64,000 nt of DNA from Hydractinia symbiolongicarpus (Eukaryota; Cnidaria; Hydrozoa; Anthoathecata; Hydractiniidae): contig NC_079883.1 in assembly GCF_029227915.1 (NCBI RefSeq), positions 2,478,001-2,542,000 of the forward strand, in the 5' to 3' direction. Shown here piece after piece: positions 36,401 to 43,060 of this stretch. Under the pieces are notes generated by a model. It did no database searches. It was not told the DNA's origin and saw nothing but the letters and a program-made list of their open reading frames with translations. Positions within the stretch are counted from its first letter, which is position 1; every line of letters starts with the position of its first letter. The translations under genes and the position numbers were made by a program.

Positions 36401-38352
36401 TAAAAACTGAAATTAAATTATGGTCAGACAAATTTAACTTTTCTTTACAAAATAACATTTCGTACAAAACATTTAATTGCGTCCGTTCGTTAAACTCAAT
36501 AAAACAAATTACCGACGCTTTTGAAAAGAAAAAAAATTAAATCTATATAAATCGTGGAGCTCGCGAAAAAGATCGTGGGACACACGATCCTTCGTGGAGA
36601 TAATTATATTAGCGTGGTGGCCACGATAGAATGTTTGAATATTTGTTATACACGAAGACCACGATTTTAACGTGGTTCGTGTGCACCACGCTCGTTACAC
36701 GAACACGATGTTAACAAACCTTTTCACAGTACTGTACCTTTTACCTCAATTGACAGGACTCTGCTAGTCAATAAAGGAAGTAACTCTCTAAACTTTTTCC
36801 AAGCAGAACCTATCCTGCAAGTAACACTTCTTCCAACACCCCCTAGTAGTATATATTAGGTTCACCTTAGTAAACCATTTATAATGTTTAGAAGAGTCTT
36901 GCACAGTGGATAGACCAATTCTTACAGGTTGCAAGAGAGATTAGTCTCACTTTCCTGTAAAGGACCTTCACACACTGCACTAGTTCCCATTCAGTTCACC
37001 CACCCTCCCACCCCTTTTCTATATCGATTTTCTGTCACTTACTAATGTTTTATATTTTATGTTATCACATGTCTACAAATAGGGGATTTGAGATTATCAT
37101 GTCATTGCAACCAAATATGGACATTGCCAAGATTTGAATTTTAGGGTACGGTTTCAACTATGGTGAATGGAAAAGTTTTGATCATTTTCAAGCAGCTTAC
37201 GCTGCTGTTTTAGATTTCTATGGCCTGTTTTAGAATTTTTTAAATAAATTATGAGACTTGATACAGAAGAAGTTGAGTTTAGATCTAACACAATCTAGAG
37301 AAGATTGGAAGAGGGTCATTAATATACCCCTTCCAACCCATGCTAGCATGGAAAACGGACATTAAGCGGAGAATGATGATGATGAATTACAACAATGTAT
37401 TACTCTAGCAAAAATTCATTTACAGCGCAAAAAAAAATTTGTCTTCTAGCAATCGTGCATGTTAAATCTAAAACTCCTTATGTGATATTTTTCGAAATGA
37501 CATAATGATTAGTAACGTCAGTTACTGTTATATAAAAAGAGATTATTTTTAAGCAATGTACGTAATAAATGATGTATTTATACCGCGTTCTGAAAATTTA
37601 AGATATTTTTATGTAAGAAAAAATATCCTTTTAAGCTTTTTAATTACTTCATAGTACAGTCAAGTTTATTTTTATATTATTAATTGCTGTTGTTTATGAA
37701 TTCTAGACTTTGCGCATCGTTCCTCGAGGGGTATTATACAGAACCAAAGCTAACTCTGTTTGAAGACGTGACCGAAGACCCTGTTTCTGATGATCAGTAT
37801 TTCATGATACCGTTTAGCAGTTTTCCCTGAGTGTATATACCCCTCAAGAAATAACATTATTTATGTGAAAAAAGGACATTTTTCTCGTCAAAACAATTAT
37901 TTCCTGATAAGTTTGTCATTAAATATTACCAGTAATTCAAACACTTTCACTTCAAACCTGATGGCTTTTACTATTGCATACCATCAGAATGCCATTTTTA
38001 CAAATACTTCATTTGCAGGGAAAGCAGATTAAAATGTAGTTTTACTTATTTGCTATTCCTCAAATTGGGCAAGTGGTTTATTTTGATCTTAATTGACTAA
38101 TTCATTGATTATTAATTCATGATTTTAAGGGAAAAGTTTACATGTACCAAATTTTTGAGGGTTGGAATGTTTTGATACTACAAGATTTGTTAAGTCAAAT
38201 CTATTATTAAAATTATAACTAGCAAATAACTACCTACCAAGTAAGATTTTTAAAGCTTTTAACCGTGCATGCGTATCACGTTTAGGATCGAGAAACTTTG
38301 CTATATTTTTATTTCTATCTTGCTGGTTGGTTTTCCTTCCAGAGTGAAACAT
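6473..38352 (-). CDS. RALGAPA1: Ral GTPase-activating protein, catalytic alpha subunit (41 coding exons)
   Basis: This is the orthologue of vertebrate RALGAPA1/2 (GARNL1), which pairs with the beta subunit to stimulate GTP hydrolysis by RalA/RalB. I assembled 41 exons with consensus splice sites. The lengths sum to 6,423 nt, in frame throughout, giving 2,140 residues plus stop; human RALGAPA1 is a little over 2,000. Identity rests on collinear motifs: the N-terminal [77 protein letters not shown], and a full Rap/Ral-GAP domain at residues about 1,803-2,000. The start is secure because TAG ACA GTC directly precedes the ATG (38,350-38,352) in frame. A TTTGTAG before it suggests an upstream non-coding exon. 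The protein is probably cytosolic. Exon coordinates are in the block entries. Whether the animal also has a second alpha paralogue is unknown. Confidence 0.95.
7408..7604 (-). other. U12-type (minor spliceosome) intron 39 of the RalGAP-alpha gene
   Basis: No ordinary acceptor keeps frame at this junction. The 5' splice site reads GTATCCTTT, the U12 consensus, and TTCCTTAAC, the exact U12 branch-site consensus, lies at 7,419-7,427 about 12 nt before the AG. Splicing there joins CA to T (His) and gives a gap-free match to vertebrate RalGAP-alpha across YKRHFEERAR. Seen in the sequence; minor-spliceosome use is inferred. Confidence 0.88.
9631..18518 (-). CDS. RALGAPA1: RalGAP-alpha exons 18-35 (residues 1,109-1,797), C-terminal scaffold
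   Basis: Exons: 18,420-18,518; 17,103-17,258; 16,233-16,358; 15,996-16,130; 15,240-15,298; 15,052-15,160; 14,784-14,894; 14,131-14,211; 13,443-13,562; 12,767-12,932; 12,629-12,690; 12,014-12,160; 11,361-11,414; 11,096-11,234; 10,869-11,011; 10,308-10,489; 9,779-9,886; 9,631-9,702. Conserved blocks include [19 protein letters not shown]-like [53 protein letters not shown], and the helix [12 protein letters not shown] that leads into the GAP domain. Residues about 1,441-1,565 are an acidic, poorly conserved loop. Every junction is in phase. Confidence 0.92.
10127..10150. repeat. 24-bp perfect palindrome in an intron
   Basis: TACATAGGTGAATTCACCTA and the following TGTA form an exact self-complementary 24-mer centred on the EcoRI-like GAATTC. 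It lies in intron 33 of the RalGAP gene. No known site is recognised. Confidence 0.6.
13728..13800. repeat. (CAA)n-rich microsatellite
   Basis: An imperfect run of CAA triplets lies in intron 25 of the RalGAP gene. It has no coding relevance. Confidence 0.8.
17330..17369. repeat. Perfect 15-bp hairpin with 10-nt loop
   Basis: ACTGAACATACAAAG (17,330-17,344) is exactly complementary to CTTTGTATGTTCAGT (17,355-17,369). It lies in intron 18. The stem is too short for a typical miRNA precursor. Confidence 0.55.
17470..17640 (-). repeat. SINE-like dispersed repeat, minus-strand copy
   Basis: On the minus strand it carries GTGAGGGAAATTGGG, as in the copy at 2,614-2,845, and an AAT/ATA-rich tail at plus 17,480-17,500. 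It lies in intron 18 of the RalGAP gene. Confidence 0.4.
18923..21008 (-). CDS. RALGAPA1: RalGAP-alpha exons 15-17 (residues 642-1,108), disordered regulatory linker
   Basis: Exons are 20,561-21,008, 19,528-20,244 and 18,923-19,158. Exon 15 opens with [17 protein letters not shown], then a basic stretch and QSFTRGWS, a block shared with vertebrates (SFSRGWS) just before the segment that carries an Akt site in mammalian RalGAP-alpha2. A PRSASEPG motif follows and is a candidate kinase or 14-3-3 site by inference only. Exon 16 (717 nt) is acidic and serine-rich, low in conservation and probably unstructured. Exon 17 returns to a conserved fold with [19 protein letters not shown] and DAEVHAMVF. 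Confidence 0.9.
21294..25934 (-). CDS. RALGAPA1: RalGAP-alpha exons 5-14 (residues 111-641), helical N-terminal region
   Basis: Exons, high to low: 25,891-25,934; 25,556-25,793; 24,929-25,050; 24,638-24,776; 23,289-23,686; 23,135-23,209; 22,654-22,920; 22,102-22,175; 21,875-21,986; 21,294-21,416. They encode the alpha-helical scaffold of the family: [26 protein letters not shown], the conserved [13 protein letters not shown], a serine-rich insert (about residues 340-390), then [32 protein letters not shown], and [19 protein letters not shown]. Exon 9 (23,289-23,686) is long because of the serine/threonine insert. All acceptors have AG and all donors GT, and phases chain without correction. 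Confidence 0.92.
22247..22552. mobile_element. Foldback element, ~130-160 bp inverted arms
   Basis: Left arm 22,247-about 22,406 and right arm about 22,421-22,552 are near-perfect reverse complements with a spacer of about 14 bp. The left arm carries an extra ~28 bp (GTAATTTATAAAGTAGCACG and following). ATTAAAATCATTTAT occurs at 22,207-22,221 and again directly after the right arm (about 22,552-22,566). It sits in intron 11 (22,176-22,653) of the RalGAP gene, so the pre-mRNA would carry a long duplex. Confidence 0.8.
27947..31258 (-). CDS. RALGAPA1: RalGAP-alpha exons 2-4 (residues 39-110)
   Basis: The exons are 31,148-31,258 ([20 protein letters not shown] region, matching the vertebrate HFSHIYYVFFENF stretch), 30,783-30,829 ([14 protein letters not shown]) and 27,947-28,004 ([20 protein letters not shown], matching [20 protein letters not shown]). 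Splice sites are canonical and phases agree. Intron 3 (28,005-30,782) contains a candidate 1.6-kb inverted-repeat element. Confidence 0.88.
28621..30263. mobile_element. Candidate 1.6-kb DNA element with CTACGTTTACACT inverted ends
   Basis: CTACGTTTACACTGATGCTA at the left is mirrored by TAGCATGAGTGTAAACGTAG at the right, with one mismatch over 20 bp, and each end is flanked by TA. Further GTTTACAC/GTAAAC motifs occur inside near both ends. No transposase frame is seen, so this would be a non-autonomous element within intron 3. Chance is unlikely but the boundaries need comparison with other copies. Confidence 0.5.
31593..32104 (+). pseudogene. Penelope-like element, RT C-terminus and GIY-YIG endonuclease, decayed
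   Basis: Intact elements encode a reverse transcriptase fused to a GIY-YIG nuclease. Here the plus strand shows [20 protein letters not shown], then after a frameshift near 31,775 [18 protein letters not shown], the GIY-YIG core (Y-I-P-C-x2-C-x3-YIGET). This is followed by [20 protein letters not shown], and the typical ending [18 protein letters not shown] interrupts the frame near 31,863. It is inserted in intron 1 of the RalGAP gene, opposite to its transcription. It is 5' truncated and cannot be functional. Confidence 0.82.
32239..32275 (+). ncRNA. Hammerhead-ribozyme-like motif of the Penelope-like element
   Basis: The plus strand has CCGATGA, a five-pair stem GGGAG/CTCCC, then GAAAC and ATC. 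The hammerhead core is CUGAUGA-stem II-GAAA with a NUH cleavage triplet, and Penelope-like elements are known to carry such ribozymes in their terminal repeats. One core base differs (C for U4), so this copy is probably inactive. The position 135 bp after the element's ORF supports the reading. Confidence 0.45.
32846..32886 (+). repeat. tRNA-like fragment (possible SINE head remnant)
   Basis: TTTGCCTGGCAAGCAAG can form an anticodon arm, and ATGGGTTTAAGTCCCAC resembles a T arm with a B box. No D arm or acceptor stem is recognisable, so it is not a gene. Confidence 0.3.
33784..34264 (-). mobile_element. Endonuclease-RT LINE, 3' end (left part of split copy)
   Basis: The minus frame 33,814-34,262 encodes the RT C-terminus: [52 protein letters not shown]. 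The element ends with the palindrome CCATGCTAGCATGG and an (ATG)n tail (plus CATCAT run about 33,787-33,807). Its 5' continuation is displaced to 36,735 onwards by a Tc1 insertion. The close relative at 62,458-63,010 shows the uninterrupted order. Confidence 0.88.
34265..36734. mobile_element. Tc1-like DNA transposon, 2,470 bp, TA target duplication
   Basis: Both ends begin CAGTACTGTGAAAAGGTTTG and match inward for 31 bp (through TTAACATCGTG). They are flanked by TA (34,263-34,264 and 36,735-36,736). The uninterrupted LINE copy at 62,458 shows the empty site with a single TA. The regions inside the TIRs carry many CACGA/TCGTG motifs in both orientations, possible transposase binding sites. 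The internal part is AT-rich and encodes only an N-terminal transposase fragment, so the copy is non-autonomous. Confidence 0.93.
35807..36124 (-). pseudogene. Tc1 transposase, N-terminal DNA-binding part only
   Basis: About 105 residues resemble the paired-like double helix-turn-helix of Tc1/mariner transposases: [20 protein letters not shown], then [13 protein letters not shown], the GRKRKLT linker and an NDELTS segment. A stop follows at once, and no DDE catalytic domain is found downstream on the minus strand (34,300-35,800). The catalytic part has been lost by internal deletion or decay. Confidence 0.75.
36735..36845 (-). mobile_element. Endonuclease-RT LINE, right part of split copy
   Basis: The minus frame continues the LINE coding upstream of the Tc1 insertion with [20 protein letters not shown], as in the copy at 62,458. 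Resemblance fades beyond about 36,845. The sequence to 37,261 is unassigned. Confidence 0.8.
37262..37384 (+). mobile_element. Endonuclease-RT LINE, 3' terminal fragment in opposite orientation
   Basis: The last about 120 bp of the same LINE family is on the plus strand, with CCATGCTAGCATGG and an (ATGATG) tail. With the minus-strand copy it forms an inverted pair inside intron 1. Confidence 0.85.
38238..38352 (-). CDS. RALGAPA1: RalGAP-alpha exon 1 (residues 1-38)
   Basis: Exon 38,238-38,352 encodes a basic N-terminus beginning [11 protein letters not shown] and ending [12 protein letters not shown], matching the vertebrate DALTRLKHLRIV region. The donor is GTAGGT. Intron 1 (31,259-38,237) is about 7 kb, much the longest in the gene, and is packed with mobile elements. 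Confidence 0.88.
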
Positions 38353-38959
38353 GACTGTCTACAAACAATTTTTTACCCATCGGTCAATTCACTCATATTT
38401 TTATATGCCCAAATTTATACTGGATAACAAATCACGTATCGTTCGTCATTAAGTGCACCATAGTCTTCTTGTATTTATGTGTGCTTAAAGACGAAATAAA
38501 CATCGAGTAAATTGAGGTTCCGTAAAACATTTTAAAATTATTATAATTATGTGTAAACATCACCACATAAATTAAAATTTGTTTAGGGTTTGTGGCGAAA
38601 AACGGAGTCACTCCAATCCAGAGCCTGTGACGTAAACATGGAGCATAGAAAATGTTTTTTGTATTTTTTATCTAAATCTAAAGATGGAATAAAAACTGAA
38701 AAAGTTTAATAAAGATTATACCAGAATAAAAATAGAAACTTCTTACATACCGTTTCGGATATCGATACTGATGACAGTAAACCGCATATCAAAGTTCAAC
38801 AAGAAGAAAAACTCAGATATCGTGGTTAATTACGTACTGCACGTCACGGAAAAGAGTATGAACTCTCTGCGACGATGCTAGCAAAGTGAAACTACTGCCA
38901 ATCGCAGACGGTAAAAAGCAGACTACTCCAGGATCAAGAGTATACCAAGTTTGCTGAGC

Positions 38960-39845
38960 AGGGAAAATCGAGCAAAACGTCATGAGCAATATTTCTGCTT
39001 AAATAATGTAAGATGCGTTTAACACATACAAGTGAAGTGATAAGAAATATCAATACTACATAGATCACGAAGCAGTTAAAGTTACAGCACCAAAGGAAAG
39101 TGAGAATGTTTTAAATATCACGATGACCGGACGCAATTTAAGATACCGTTTGCTATCTACCCAGACTCTGGGAGTCTAGTCATCCCTGTGGAGGATAATA
39201 GAGATATGGATCCATTCAAACCTTAAACAAAAAAATGAATAGGCACGTTGGTTGACACACCTACAGCATGTTTTCCTATGAAGATTTACCAGGTTCGCTA
39301 AAGACATACCGTGAACTGCAGGCCATATTGCATCTCTTTTTGACATCTAGACGGCGATCTCGCCGTCTAGATGTCACGTAAGAAAGACACAACAAGCGCT
39401 GGGAACAAGGCTGCAAAAAATAAAGACAATTCGTAGACCATTTGGAGGAAGAGGTGAACATGTTGTACGATACGTTTCCTTAGTTGTCGATGACAGAAGT
39501 TACATATGTGGTAAATAGAGAACGCAAAGAGACGACAGAATATTATATCTGCACGAAGCCTGGACACGACTCTGAAACAATAGCAATGTGCATATCGTTG
39601 GCACTACATGGGTCTCTACCTACGTGCAAGATACCGAAGCACATTTCTATCATCTTCCTCGACTAGAGTTGGTACGACGCGTATCTTTTCATCAAAGAGC
39701 TTGAGGAAAAGTACAACACATATTCGGATGTATTGCAACATTTTTGACCCCAGAGGTTTATTTCAAAGAGCTCTTTGAACGAGAATGGTATCGCAGAGAA
39801 CAAGGATAAGTACATCAGTTTCAACGTCAAAATCAAAATGCCATT
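38960..39845 (+). pseudogene. Relic of a protein-primed family B DNA polymerase (Polinton/Maverick type)
   Basis: Pieces in several frames on the plus strand occur in the order of the Polinton polymerase. A cysteine-containing HEQYFC stretch is followed by YYIDHEAVKV (about 39,044-39,090). Next is the exonuclease motif I region FKIPFAIYPDSGSL (about 39,134-39,175; the usual DFESL is decayed). Then come QFVDHLEEEV (39,427), CKIPKHISIIF and WYDAYLFIKELEEKYN (about 39,626-39,725), and ENKDKYISFNVKI (about 39,790-39,830). Many stops and shifts, plus a small inverted-repeat element inserted at about 39,330-39,415, show it is dead. No capsid, integrase or protease genes were found nearby. Confidence 0.65.
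39342..39375. repeat. 34-nt near-perfect palindrome inside a short inserted element
   Basis: GACATCTAGACGGCGA and its exact reverse complement are separated by two bases. The flank CGCTGGGAACAAGG (to about 39,415) matches the ends of the AACCTC-CCCCAGG element family, and GACATC-ACGGCGA also occurs in its other copies. The element interrupts the polymerase relic. Confidence 0.7.
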
Positions 39846-40445
39846 ATGCGTCTGGGGTATTTAAAAAGCAAAAAATAGCCCTGAAAGCGAGGTTGCCATG
39901 AGGTACCTTTTCTTGTGGAAATTGATGTTCCCTTCCCACTCATTCAATGTTGGTGAATGTAGCGATCTTTCTTGACACTTAGGTAAAACAATGCCCTTCC
40001 GACGCCGCAACCTAATTCAGGATCTGATCATACTTAGTCAGCCACTTCGTGTAATCACCAAGGTTAACTCCGAGCTCTTACTATTGGTAGACACCATGAG
40101 AGTGGACATTTTGCGGGGTCTTTAGCAGCAATGGAGATATCCTGTCCTGAGCAAGATATCTATCACATATATCTACTCTTTATCATTATCTAAAGGGCTA
40201 CAGTCGCTTAGCACCAAGTTTTCGACATTTACGTCCTTAATATTGTACACAAGGACATCACTACAACATACTTTTGCTTTGATGGTCTTATCTCAAAATT
40301 TTAACATAAACATCTACTTTTTAACCATGGTATTGGCTCTGTAAATAATTATATATATTTATGTGTGACTTTGCATAGCGATAAATTGTATTTAGCTTTT
40401 CACGCACATTCTAAAAGTGGATAACTATGTTGCACACCACTAGAA

Positions 40446-40930
40446 AAGGACGCCCTACTACACTCTACTATGCAGAAATACCCCTCTACTACGCCTTTAT
40501 ACAAAGAAATACGCTCCACTTCAGTGAAATACGCTCCACTACAGGGAAATGCGCTCTACTACGCTCTACTACAGGCTACTACACTCTACTACAGAAAAAC
40601 ACGCTCTACTACAGGCTACTATACTCCACTACAGCCTACTACACTCTACTACAGCCTACTACACTCTACTACATCCTACTACACTCTACTACAGGCTTCT
40701 ACTCTACTAAAAGAAAATACGCGCTAGACACTCTACTAAAGAGAAATACGCTCTACTACGGCCTGCTACACAAAATAACGTACTACTACACATCGCTACG
40801 AAAAATTACACTTACTACATTCTACTACAGGAAAAGGAAGGGCCTGCTACACTCTACAACAGACATTGATGCCCCACTACAGTCTGCTACAAAGAAACAC
40901 GCTCCATGCTACACTCTTGTATGGAGAAAT
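40446..40930 (+). repeat. 20-bp minisatellite, CTCTACTACAGGCTACTACA type
   Basis: At least seven consecutive 20-bp units lie at about 40,550-40,690, with degenerate units to both sides. Two variants alternate: one ends GGCTACTACA and the other RGRAAATACG. The unit is not a multiple of three, so an open frame of 224 codons (40,427-41,101) shows a 20-residue period of Tyr/Leu/Thr. That frame is best read as a by-product of the repeat. Confidence 0.8.
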
Positions 40931-41055
40931 ATACACTACACTAACGGGATATTAATATGCGCGTTGATTTGGGTTGAATGGAGAGTGGAAAATCATTATC
41001 TCCATAAAATTTACGTTAGTACGGAGTTAGAAGGGGCTTTGAATATGTTATCGGA

Positions 41056-41131
41056 CCAGCCTCCTCTAGGGCTATGTTCGTCGCCGTCCGATGTCAGATA
41101 AAATATACAAGATGCCTTGGGGACGAGGTTG
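41056..41131 (-). mobile_element. Short inverted-repeat element, AACCTC-CCCCAGG family
   Basis: Read on the minus strand from 41,131 it begins CAACCTCGTCCCCAAGGCAT and continues closely matching the copy at 56,296-56,388, including GACATCGGACGGCGA. The left end is degraded. Confidence 0.7.
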
Positions 41132-42992
41132 TTGTTAAGGTACGGTACCACCCTCGTCCTCAGGGTTTTTTGCCCTTTTGATATGCTTCCACCTTCCCTT
41201 ATTCTAAATAACATTGTGTAATAACCAGAAATTATACCCTCTTTATTGCAAAAATATAGACACCCTGTTAACGAATAATTATTATTTTATATTGTTCTAC
41301 TTTTTTATGGTATTTTTCAAAAATAGATACATAATAAGTATCTATTTTTTGTATTTTCTTGTTTCGTAAAAATGTTATACCAAATAGCCTCAAGAAGTTA
41401 ATTAATACCTAAGACTTTGAAGTCATTGTTGTTGCTTCAACTGGCTTTATATGTTATCAGTCGGTAATTTAGAAGAAAATAGCTAGGTAGGTAGTTAGGT
41501 CAAAAAATTTAAAGTTCTTTTACCAGAAAACTTGATTAAAGAATGGGAAGCGCTTATCTAAAGTACGGATATGATTTAAGATGTCGTTGTAGTCCTTATT
41601 GCTCCTAAACCTTTCTCTCACCAAACGCTCGACTTTCGTGTAAGTCACTCACATAAGTCAAAAATTAACAGCTCATTTTGTAGCCCCATTAAAGAGCTAC
41701 ACGATGGAGGGTTACTAAATACCTTTGTTGTGGTGAATTGTGATTATGCGGAAAATAATTTATTTGTATAAATTAAAATTTTATTAAACCTAATTTTACT
41801 CGATGTTTTTCTGCATCGCACTACCATTTTACATCCAGCTTCGAAAGTAACATGGTCACACCTGCGAGAAAATATATTGCTATTGACATTAACTTTAATA
41901 TGTTTTCCAAATCGGCCACAGTTTCAAAGTAACATTGAAAAATACGGAACTTTTTCCCCCTCTTCTAACACAAAAAGGCCCTTGTGCGGTAAAATATAAA
42001 ACTCAAAGTTAACTCCTCTAATAAACGACGTAGGCGTAGAAGCATTTTGAAAAAGTGCTGTTATGCTATAATAAAGGTTTAAGGGAAGGGACTGTACAAC
42101 AATTTAACATTTTTTTGCAAAAGTAAGTATGAGCAACGTGAGCGCTGGCGTCGACCAAAGGAAGCTAGAGACAACATCTTCATTTTCCATTAAAATCAAG
42201 TCCTGGTTTTGATAAACAAAGCAGACGATGTTACTGACGTCTGCAACAAAAATAAGACGGGATTTTTTTTTTTGCGCATCAGAGTTAAGGTGGAAGTAAA
42301 CCCTTTTAAAAATCGGAAATTTTCTTTTTGCATATTTAGTTACGGAAAGGTTATTTTCAGACTATATATCCATATTTTTTTCTGTTATAACACAGTTGTC
42401 ACGATTTGATGGCTAAAATACTATTATCTTTTACTAAAAATAATTACTTTGTTTTGCCGTTTAAGTCAAGCGCCTGCGAAATTGTACAAAAGAAATGATG
42501 TAATTATTAAAGAGAAACGTTAATAACAACAAAGATGGCGCATTATGTAGAAATTTGAGACGATTTTCATTGTGCTACACTGCACGAGCTTTAACGTTCG
42601 ATAGCATTTTCGTTTTACTTTAAAATTTTGGTGAACACCATGCAGTCATGATACGGTGTGCGGAAATCTTTTTATTTGGAATATTTTTCTTTTAACAGCG
42701 TTCGAATGCAGCAGGGGATGCTAACAAAGCATCTTTTGAAAAAAACAAAAAGCCTTTGTTAAAAAAAATAATAATGAACAAAAAAATCTGCACACCATTT
42801 TAACAGGGTTAACCCAAAGGTTCATTTAAAAACAGAAGCTGATAAAAAATAACGAGATTGTAAAAAGTTGGAGCACGTAGAAGCCGATTTTGTTCTTGTT
42901 TATGATACATTTTTTAGATAGAAATTCTGCTGACTCAGCAATTTTAGTGTTAAGTTATAATCATTTTATTATGTATAAGTTTAATATTGGTC

Positions 42993-43060
42993 AAACTCGT
43001 CCTCAGGACCTCTTTTCACTTTTTTTGCGAAAGCGAAAAAGAGGTCCTGGGGATGAGGTT
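42993..43060. mobile_element. Short inverted-repeat element, AACCTC-CCCCAGG family
   Basis: CTCGTCCTCAGGACCTCTTT and the right arm AAAGAGGTCCTGGGGATGAG face each other across a GCGAAAGC centre, making a ~30-bp imperfect stem. Confidence 0.65.

Noticed and set aside
40427-41101. 224-residue plus-strand open frame as a gene
   Set aside because: It is composed of a 20-bp minisatellite and flanking element ends, with biased Tyr/Leu/Thr content and no domain.
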